This document shows positions 56,385-64,000 of a stretch of DNA of 64,000 nucleotides, in pieces (within the stretch, counting starts at the first letter, position 1; each line of letters opens with the position of its first letter). A program made the translations under genes and the position numbers. Where the stretch lies: the NCBI GenBank assembly GCA_002270565.1, contig NQMI01000027.1, forward strand, positions 266,988 through 330,987, in the 5' to 3' direction. The notes beneath the pieces are model-generated. The model did not search any database, was not told the DNA's origin, and was given only the letters and a program-made list of their open reading frames with translations. This stretch comes from Stenocarpella maydis. Lineage: Eukaryota; Ascomycota; Sordariomycetes; Diaporthales; Diaporthaceae.

Positions 56385-58985
56385 ATGTACGGACCTCTTG
56401 AGGTGCTTCTATTTGCCACTGCTGCTGCAGCTATTGGCGATGGAGGACATGCGTATGCAAACAACACCTATGACTATGTAAGTATCCCTAGGGCTGCCCC
56501 CGTGCACAACATTTATACTTCTTCAAAAGTCAAGATTAACATTGAATTCCATTGATAGATAATTGTTGGTGGAGGCAGTGGGTTGAATCATGAAGCCGAG
56601 GAAGACAAATCAATCGCTAATGCTCCCCCTTCAACACAGCTGCGGGGGCTGCGGTCGCAACGCGACTAAGCCAGGTACTGGAGAATAGCACCATCTTGTT
56701 AGTCGAAGATTTTCCATCCTCATCTCACATTTGCCACGTTCTAATCGAGGTTGCACTCATCTCTCATATTCATGTTGATGCAGACGATGCTGACATTGTC
56801 TGCTACCGATATGTACAGGCTGATCGAAGCCGGTCCAGCGGTCCCGGAGGAGCTGAAGATCAATGTCCCCGGTATGTTTGGATCTACCCTTGGCGGACCA
56901 TACGACTGGAACTTCACCACCACGCCTCAGTCTGGCCTCGGAGATCGCTCAATCAATGTGCCGCGTGGGAAAGTCTTAGGAGGTAGCTCTGCTCTGAACT
57001 ACATGGTGTGGAATCGCGCCTCGGCTCCCGAGTACGACGAATGGGAGACGTTGGGAAATCCGGGCTGGAACTGGCAAAGCATGCTTGCGGCGATGCTGAA
57101 GTCTGAGAACTTTACCGGAATGGACAGCCAAGACTACGGCCACATTGGGAGGGGCACGCAAGGACCGATCCACAACGTCGTTGGGCGGTACAGGACCGAG
57201 CAAGTCCAGGCCTGGGTCCCGACCCTAGAGAATCTGGGGCTTTCACACAATCTCGAGTCCCTGGGAGGCAAGCCTATTGGGGTGATGCTTCAGCCTAGCA
57301 GCGCCAACCCGGACAACTATTCACGGTCCTACAGCGCCAACTCATATCTGCCTCGGATCGGGTCGAATCTTGACCTTCTGCTCTCCACCCGCGTTGCAAA
57401 AGTCAACTTAGAGGCCCCCTACAGGGTCTCGAGCGAGAGCAGAGCCCTAGAGAACGACTTTGTAGCAACTGGGGTAACTTTACAAGACGGATCGGTCATC
57501 GCATCAAGGAGGGAGGTGATCCTCTCAGCCGGATCGATTCAAAGCCCGGGGCTCCTTGAGCTATCGGGTATTGGCCGATAAAGTGTGCTCCACGCAGTGG
57601 GGATCAAGCAACTTGCTAACCTTCCAGGGATCGGCGAGAACTTGCAAGGTGAGCATCGGTTTCTTCCTTTTTAAACATACTCTTCTCCTAAACGTCCTAG
57701 ATAAGAAAGGGGGTTCCTTACGTTATACTTCGTCAACAGACTTTGTGCGCATAGCTTCCAGATGTCCTCAATTTTGTGCTCTCATTGGCAGGCAAATCCT
57801 CAAGTGCTCTTTCAAAGCCGCGAGGGCGTAGTTCCAGAGCCACATTTCAGATCACTGAAGTATTATTACCGCCATGCTGTTGACACCTTATTCAGATCAT
57901 ATCGGTTTGTTGGTCACATACCAACTGAAACCTGGTTACAACTCTCACGATATTTTTAAATACAATGCGACCTATTCAACCGAGCAACTGGCTCTCTGGG
58001 AGAATGGGCAGGTCTCTCGGTACGACACTGCGGTAGGCAACATTGCGTTCCTGACCTGGAAGCAACTATTGGGCGATGACACCGCAATTATTGGTCTGGC
58101 CAATCAAACCTTTGGCGAATCGCCCAACGTCATTGACGAAGCCAAACTTTCGTTTCTTTCGGACTACACTGTTCCACAAGTGGAAATGACCATGTCAGAA
58201 GCTACAAACTCGAACAGCTATCCCTCGAAAGATGACCCTTTGTATGGCTCTGACTTTATCAACGTCAACGGGATTTTCAGTAAGTGACCCAGTACTCCTT
58301 TCAACCTGGTTACGGTAGTCGGTGGGACGGCCGGTATAGTTAACTACGATGTATACTGGTATACTCAAGTAGCAAACCCCGGTTGAATTTTCGTCATGCT
58401 GCACCGGAAACGGCAAAGTCACTGACAGCTATTTCCACAGTGCGACCTTTGGCCCGGGGCAGTGTCCATATTCGATCATCCAACCTCAGCCAGAGCCCCG
58501 AAATAGATCCCCGTTATTTGTCCAACCCCTACGACCTACAGAGTCTGGTGGGGGCTGTGAGGTTCGCTCGGAAGATTGCCCAGACAGAGCCGCTCGCCAC
58601 TTTACTCGTTGGTGAACACGCACCGGGTCTTTCGGCCGTTGGTACCGATGAGGAGTGGGTTGAGTACGCACGTCAACGCATGCGGACCCTTTCCCACTTC
58701 TCTAGTACCTGTGCCATGCTACCCAAGGAAGAGGGTGGAGTCGTCGACCCGCACCTGAGAGTCTGGGGAACTAAGAACCTTAGAGTCGCTGACGCAAGTA
58801 TCGTATGTATGAAATTCGTTTTCCAATTTTTTTCCTTCTCTATATCCCTGAGGATGATTTGGCTGCGGGCACCAACTGATGCCTCGCAGATTCCGGTGCT
58901 AGTGGCAGGGCATACGCAGACTGTCACGTATGGGATTGCGGAGAGAGCCGCAGAGCTGATCATTGAAGATCACCTAAAAATATAG
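56385..58985 (+). pseudogene. GMC oxidoreductase gene (aryl-alcohol/choline oxidase type) with one in-frame stop
   Basis: A secreted FAD-dependent alcohol oxidase or dehydrogenase. Seven exons (56385-56477, 56559-56577, 56640-56697, 56819-57648, 57896-58279, 58441-58802, 58890-58985) total 614 codons, with all phases correct. It includes a 19-nt exon 2 that rebuilds the FAD motif IIVGGGTAGAAVATRLS. It has a signal peptide and the GMC signatures RGKVLGGSSALNYMVWNR and EVILSAGSIQSPGLLELSGIG. The C-terminus has the catalytic-His region ([40 protein letters not shown]). The only lesion is TAA at 57579-57581, between SGIGR and SVLHAVGIKQLANLPGIGENLQDH. Introns 5 and 6 (247 and 161 nt) are longer than usual here. 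Either a very young pseudogene or a sequencing error at one base. Confidence 0.78.
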
Positions 58986-60217
58986 CGGATTAGCTTTTTC
59001 TGACAGGCTTATGGTATTTTGGTAGTCTTCTGCAACTTCTCATTAGTTGTCCACGTTTGTGCGTCAGCAACAGTTATCAAAAGAAACAGGCAGCCGAGGG
59101 CGGATCCTCACCTGGGCACTTGAGCACTCGCCCGGGGGCACCTCTGCTGTCCGACAATGAGCACTCGCGCGTGCTCCTTCTCCAACAGTGTAACCAGGCA
59201 ACGCGTTAATTTTCTATGCCAGTACAAGTCATGAGTTGTGCCGGGCTCAATTCCGAGTCCCATCGATCCGGTCAGGACGATTTCGTTGCCAGCTCGCCGA
59301 AATGTGCTCCAGCGAGAGTTTCCGCCACGTAAACTGTATCCAGAGTCGGTGAATAGCGTCATTGGGTATACGCTTACTTCGTCTAAGGAATGCTTCGGTA
59401 ACTATTTCCCAGATGCTTGATTTCCTATGCTGTGGCCGGCTTTTACGACCAGACAAGGTTGTTATGGTTGATCCCAAGGAGGCCGTTAGTTATCAGGCCA
59501 GCAGGCAGACTTGTAAGGTGAGCAACTTTGTCGAATAGTACATACCATCTTTCATATGTTGAGAAATATAGTAATCATGATTGGGAGACTCTGGACTACG
59601 AGCTTCGCGAATGTCTTACCTACTCCAGAATCATGGCCCTACAGCCATATCACCGTAATAAGCATGGGATACTGCAGATTATAACAAGACTCTTGCCTCA
59701 GTGTACCTCAAAATCATTGATGCAGGCACGCACACTGCTCAAAAATATCTTCCAAACCGGGAGACGCTCAAGTTGTTCAGACAAGTCTATCATATCAGAC
59801 TCATCACACACATCTACCTAGGTATCCTCCCAGGCAAGCGACGCTTAGCAGCCGCAGCCAATACTCCTCCTTTCCTGCACGCCGGCCAGAAATGGCGCAA
59901 GAAAAGCAAAACAATAGGGGTATTTCCATGACAGGTCCCGAATCCCACCCGACCAAAACAAAGCCAATTTGCCCGAGAAGAAGTCGGCCCCGTGACAGAT
60001 CAAGGCAAAAAAAAGCAAAGTGGTATCTTCGAGGCCGTGACAGCATCTGACCATGCTCGGTAAATGACGCTCAACACCTCCCTGCTCAAAAACCAAACAC
60101 CTTTTTTGTCCGTGAGAGCCAAATTCCGCCAGAAAAACAGAGGTCCTTCCTGATGCCATTCCGAATTGGCCCCATCCGTACAAATCCTCTTTCCCATTTC
60201 CATGATCCATCCGGCCA
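58986..60217. other. Convergent intergenic region
   Basis: This 1.2-kb region lies between the 3' ends of the GMC gene and the GAR-domain gene. Open frames under 125 codons show no family resemblance. Nothing else is visible. Confidence 0.45.
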
Positions 60218-62845
60218 CTACGTGGGCTTCCTGAACAGCCGTTTCGTTCCGCCTACCCTACCGAGGTCACCAAATTTCCCGCTTCCGTGGCCCTGATCTC
60301 TCGGCGGGGCAGCCGAGCCGCCACTAACGGCTCGCACCTTTTCTTTGATGCTTTCAACCCAGTCCAGGCTCTCTTGCGGTATGTCCTTCCTCATGCTTCT
60401 TGGCCCTGCCATTCCCAACGAGCTGTCTTCTTCGTCCCAGCTGATCCGCGAGCTCGACCGCGAGCGGCCGGTGCTGCCTGACCCGGAGGACGGCGGCTCT
60501 GAGGCACGTTGCCCGCCATAAGCAAGGGGCGTTTCAGGCAGCCTTGGGCCCAGTATATCTTCGCCACCACTAGGTTGTCGCCTCTTCTTGACATAGATAG
60601 GGCTGGTCGAGTCCAGCGCCGAGCCTGGCCGGCTGGGAGGACTTGGACGGAAAGAGGGGCTCGCAGGAGGCCGCCGAGTGCTGAGGGCGCTGGTCGACCG
60701 AGGAATGTCCTTGACCTCCACCTTGCTCTCGCTCCCTGCGTGTGATCGTCGGCCGTGGTGAATCGCATATTCCTTGAGATATTCTCCCAGGTCCGCCCAG
60801 CCACCACCCACACGAACCATGACTCTTTCCCCGTTCTCACCGACACAGCGAATGAAAAGCTTGATAGGAGCTTCCCCATTTGCTCGGGACAAATGGTACA
60901 GTTTGATGTCTTGGTTGCCCCGCTGATGACGTGGCCGAGGAGCCGGGGCAAGCATGAAGGATGGCGTGCTGGCTCGGGATGACGTACTAGCCCGAGACGA
61001 CATGCTAGACTTGCTGCGGAGAGTCCTTTCTGCCGTTGGCCTCGGCTTGGAGTATGGTAGCTGTAGATCGGGAGGGTTGAGGTGATTGATCGTTGGGCGG
61101 GATGAAAGCTGAATCTTGGCTTGGATGTTTTCCAAGACCTGGCTGATCTGCTTACGCATGTGATCATCCTCGCCGTTTGCCTGGGAGAGATAAATAGGGC
61201 TTCCGAGTTCCTCCGTGTTGCTGGTGAAGGACGAGTCCAAGGAGTTGTCCTCTGAACTCTCGTCCTCTGGATACTCGAGAACTGGCGGCATGTCTCCGAC
61301 TGGCATCGACGTCGATCGCGTCTCCCTTGGGGGAGTCTGGGGGTGAATGCGGCTGGCGTTCAATGGTTTTAAATCTGGGGTCATTGATGGGTCGTGGGGT
61401 TGCGCGCGAACAACGGTGGAAGCGTCGGATACAGCGGTACCTGGCCGGTGATTCTCATCGGAGCCCGCCGGGTGAGCGCTTGTGTCCAGAGAGAGGTGAT
61501 CAGTGTCCAGGCCGTCGAAGGCTAGTGCCGACTCATCGTCAGTAGGGCTGGCGGTGCTTTGCGTCGATCCTCGCACGTTGGTGACAGAAATAATCGGGGA
61601 TCTGCTTGATGCGTCGTAGGTTTCTACGCTGGGCCTTGGCCGATCAGCGTCGTCCGAGATGTCGTCTCCGAACCCTGCAGACTCAGACCCATCGGGATGG
61701 TCAACACGAATAATTGGCCCTGGCGTTGCGGGCTCTTGGGGCTCTACATCCTTGGCAGCCTTTGCAGCCTTTGCAGCCTTTGCAGCCTTTTCGGCTTCAG
61801 CTGCTTTTGCCTGCTCCTGAAAAGCTTCAATCTCGTCATGTCGAAGCTTTTTCTCATACGCCGCGGTCCATTCCGCGCACTCTCGCTCGACAGCTTCCAT
61901 GCGGTCAAGCCATTCGTCCGGCAGGGTATCATCCCGCCCCTCAAGGTTGTCAAGCATATGATCCAAGGTGCGTGCGGCTGCCGAGACTTTCTTTTCTAAC
62001 AATAGCTTCGTGGTTTCATAGTTGTGTTGTGAGGGCTTCTCTGCCTCGTGGTTCTGCTCCGAAAGTGGCTCTTGTGTCTGAGAGTCTGACGCCTGCCCGA
62101 TGATGCTCCAGGCTGACTTCAGCGCAGCCTCAGCATCAGCAAGAGATGTTGTCCACAACGGGACGCGTCGAAGAACTGTCAAGCGAGTGCTCCACGCATT
62201 CATGAGTCTTAACAGCCTTGAAAGATTAGGCAACGCCTGCACAACTGTGGCTGTGATGACAGCCGTCAGGTCGTCCATTTTCACATATGACAGAGAGGAC
62301 ATCCCGAAATGGCGGTCGAAAGAAGGGCTTGCCGGAGTTCCTGGTCTCGAGAGGGGCATGATGTGGTTGTGCAGCACATGCCGCTTGATGTCCTCGATCT
62401 CAAGTTTCTCCAGCTCTTGCTGTATCTCGGCAATGCGCGTTTCGTAACGCGTCATCTCAGACTCCAGCAGGCTCCCATTGTATAGCTGCTTAGACGCCTC
62501 GGCCTCGGCCTCGCCCTGTGTGGGACTCGGCGCCTGGAAGCCGAGGCCGCCTTCTGTTAGCCAGGGCCAGCCTCGCAGCTCCTCGAGCCATTCGTAAATA
62601 TTCTTCGAGGCGACGGCGGCGCGCAGCGCAAAGCTCTGTTCACTGGGTGTCGCGGCGTCCATGCAGTCCTTGAGTGGGCCGCTAGGCGCGCGGAATGTGT
62701 CGATCGCATTCATTGGGGAAAGGCGGGTTATGAAGTCGTCGGAATGTTGGCGCTGGTGCTTGGGGGACTGAGGCGTCGAGTGATGTTGTCGACTCGAGAG
62801 CAGCAGACGGGCCCCCGGCGGAGGATATATCGAAGGCTCGGTCAT
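60218..62845 (-). CDS. GAR (GAS2)-domain cytoskeletal protein, possibly Kar9-like
   Basis: A single-exon frame of 875 residues. The N-terminal part (about 60-330) is helical: ASKNIYEWLEELRGWPW opens it, a coiled-coil stretch follows (MTRYETRIAEIQQELEKLEIEDIKRHVL), and then a conserved block with AVITATVVQALPNLSRLLRLMNAWSTRLTVLR. An Ala-Lys repeat (about 350-362, AAKAAKAAKAAK) and a long Ser/Pro-rich disordered region follow. Near residues 650-700 lies a GAR domain, a microtubule-binding fold, recognised from IKLFIRCVGENGERVMVRVGGGWADLGEYLKEY. The C-terminus is Ser/Arg/Gly-rich and basic (GKFGDLGRVGGTKRLFRKPT). The layout suggests a microtubule-associated cortical or spindle-positioning protein. 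The Kar9 link is my inference. Confidence 0.82.
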   Translation of the reverse strand: MTEPSIYPPPGARLLLSSRQHHSTPQSPKHQRQHSDDFITRLSPMNAIDTFRAPSGPLKDCMDAATPSEQSFALRAAVASKNIYEWLEELRGWPWLTEGGLGFQAPSPTQGEAEAEASKQLYNGSLLESEMTRYETRIAEIQQELEKLEIEDIKRHVLHNHIMPLSRPGTPASPSFDRHFGMSSLSYVKMDDLTAVITATVVQALPNLSRLLRLMNAWSTRLTVLRRVPLWTTSLADAEAALKSAWSIIGQASDSQTQEPLSEQNHEAEKPSQHNYETTKLLLEKKVSAAARTLDHMLDNLEGRDDTLPDEWLDRMEAVERECAEWTAAYEKKLRHDEIEAFQEQAKAAEAEKAAKAAKAAKAAKDVEPQEPATPGPIIRVDHPDGSESAGFGDDISDDADRPRPSVETYDASSRSPIISVTNVRGSTQSTASPTDDESALAFDGLDTDHLSLDTSAHPAGSDENHRPGTAVSDASTVVRAQPHDPSMTPDLKPLNASRIHPQTPPRETRSTSMPVGDMPPVLEYPEDESSEDNSLDSSFTSNTEELGSPIYLSQANGEDDHMRKQISQVLENIQAKIQLSSRPTINHLNPPDLQLPYSKPRPTAERTLRSKSSMSSRASTSSRASTPSFMLAPAPRPRHQRGNQDIKLYHLSRANGEAPIKLFIRCVGENGERVMVRVGGGWADLGEYLKEYAIHHGRRSHAGSESKVEVKDIPRSTSALSTRRPPASPSFRPSPPSRPGSALDSTSPIYVKKRRQPSGGEDILGPRLPETPLAYGGQRASEPPSSGSGSTGRSRSSSRISWDEEDSSLGMAGPRSMRKDIPQESLDWVESIKEKVRAVSGGSAAPPRDQGHGSGKFGDLGRVGGTKRLFRKPT

Positions 62846-64000
62846 GTTTTTGGGTCTCGTCAGAGGGTGCTGTTGATGGTGTGGTCGTTGTAGTGGTCGG
62901 TCACAGGAGACATGGCCCTGTGTTTAGGTGTTCCAGCTTTTATGACCCGGCAAATAAAGGATTGACAGCAAACGGCCGAGTAAAGCCCATCGTTGAAGCT
63001 CAAACGAGTGCCTGGGAGAGTCTGGTGGAACAGGTGAGCTGGAGGGCCGTTGCCTGTTCCAGCCTTCTCTGTCAGACCGTTTGACCCGGGCCTGGAGTGG
63101 TCGGCCACAAGGCGGGTGGTGGGATGGCGGGCGCAGATGATGACAAAAAGGTGACCGGGCGGCTCGGGAGCCAAGGGGTGAGACGGACGGCGGAGACGGG
63201 GCGGACAGGTGCAGGAGCTGCTGCGGGTACACGGAGCAGAGCACGGCGAGCGTCGGTTCGCTGTACAGCGGGGCAGGACGAGGGTTCGGCGGCGGTGGTT
63301 GATAGGGTCGTGAGGCACGAGAGGCCGCAGGGTCTGGAATCCCGGATGCAGGGGGATGGGCCAGAGTCTGGTAGAGAGAGGGGCGTGTGGATGTTTGACG
63401 TATTAGCATGCAATGCGAGGCGAGGCAGATGCAGACGCAGATGCAGATGCAGACGCAGACGAGGCAGTCAGCGCAAGGCGTCAGCGATGAAGTGGCCTGC
63501 TTGGGCTCCGGGACGTGTCGTCTGTGGAAAAGAAGGCGGCCTAGGAGAGATGAGGGCCAGTAGGTCTAGAGGTGAGGTCGGCCTGCTTGACGGACAATGC
63601 GCATGCAGGAGACGGAGTGTGGTGGGGGGGGGGAGCTGGTTGGTCTGGCAGGCTGGATGTGAGACACGGGCGCAGATCAGAAACGAGCGGCAACCAGCTG
63701 AAGGTGTGTGTGTATGTGTTGTAAGACAGGCAAGAGGGGAGACAACAAACGAGCGACTGCTAGCGAGTGGACGAGTGGCAGACAAACAGGTCAAGAGGGA
63801 GATGAGACGAGACGGAGGGAGGGCTGAAGGTGGGCGACGTGAAAGATGATTCGTCTCCCGAGGCGATGTGAGCTTCCGCGGCCCATCCCGGTCGAGTTAT
63901 GCAAGGCCAGCTGCCTCCCTCCCTCTGTCTCGCCCCCCCCCCCTGTCAGGTACTGACAGCAACCCGCCAAGCTGCCAGCACAAGGCAGGCACTGGCAGGC
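62846..64000. other. Upstream region of the GAR-domain gene
   Basis: About 1.15 kb of promoter and probable long 5' leader, running off the window. It contains a GCAGAT/GCAGAC hexamer microsatellite at about 63426-63462 and several G or C homopolymers (63622-63630, 63932-63942). Minus-strand open frames of about 100-160 codons here are Ser/Pro/Arg-rich and read like leader sequence. No gene was found. Confidence 0.5.
63426..63462. repeat. GCAGAT/GCAGAC hexamer microsatellite
   Basis: About six consecutive copies of GCAGAY (Y is T or C) in the upstream region of the GAR-domain gene. It is likely to vary in length between strains. No coding role is evident. Confidence 0.8.

Noticed and set aside
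1..64000. CRISPR arrays, bacterial operons, insertion sequences or replication origins
   Set aside because: The window is eukaryotic. No regularly spaced repeats, transposase frames or terminal inverted repeats were seen.

Overview
This window is nuclear DNA of a filamentous ascomycete, most likely a plant-biomass-degrading Sordariomycete. The evidence is short (53-120 nt) introns with GT..CTAAC..AG signals, G/C-rich third codon positions in housekeeping genes, an intron-containing tRNA-Cys, an Mgm1 dynamin, a KEX-type absence of bacterial signals, a GH7 cellobiohydrolase with a fungal CBM1, and AT-rich islands that look like repeat-induced point mutation (RIP). I reconstructed introns by hand from splice signals, reading phase and family conservation. 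Every multi-exon model listed with a length closes in frame.

Left block (about 0.7-30.3 kb) is core genome: ER glucosidase I (GH63, minus), a large single-pass membrane protein (minus), a secreted DUF1996 protein (minus), a 7.7-kb stretch with no convincing gene, tRNA-Cys(GCA), mitochondrial Mgm1/OPA1 dynamin (plus), a Zrg17-like zinc transporter subunit (minus), a two-pass membrane protein with an apparent 1-nt frameshift in a C10 run (plus), and cytosolic Hsp90 (plus).

Middle block (about 30.9-59 kb) is accessory in character: gene-poor, with mixed strands, RIP-like AT islands and decayed genes. It holds an NCS1-family permease with a GC-AG intron, a LaeA-like methyltransferase, a GH5 glycosidase with a previously hidden GPI-anchor exon, a GH7 cellobiohydrolase, a phytanoyl-CoA dioxygenase-family enzyme whose promoter has two CCG-N4-CGG palindromes next to a Zn2Cys6 regulator gene, a G1 (eqolisin) protease, a divergent heme-thiolate peroxidase, a decayed AAA+ ATPase, and a GMC oxidoreductase that is intact except for one in-frame stop. 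Many products are predicted to be secreted, which fits a saprotrophic plant-cell-wall-degrading function. I see no polyketide synthase, NRPS or terpene synthase.

Right end (60.2-64 kb) returns to core-like sequence with a GAR (GAS2)-domain cytoskeletal protein and its long upstream region. The assembly is imperfect: a 10-N gap lies beside a C homopolymer at 680-699, and the frameshift at 25237-25246 also sits in a homopolymer.
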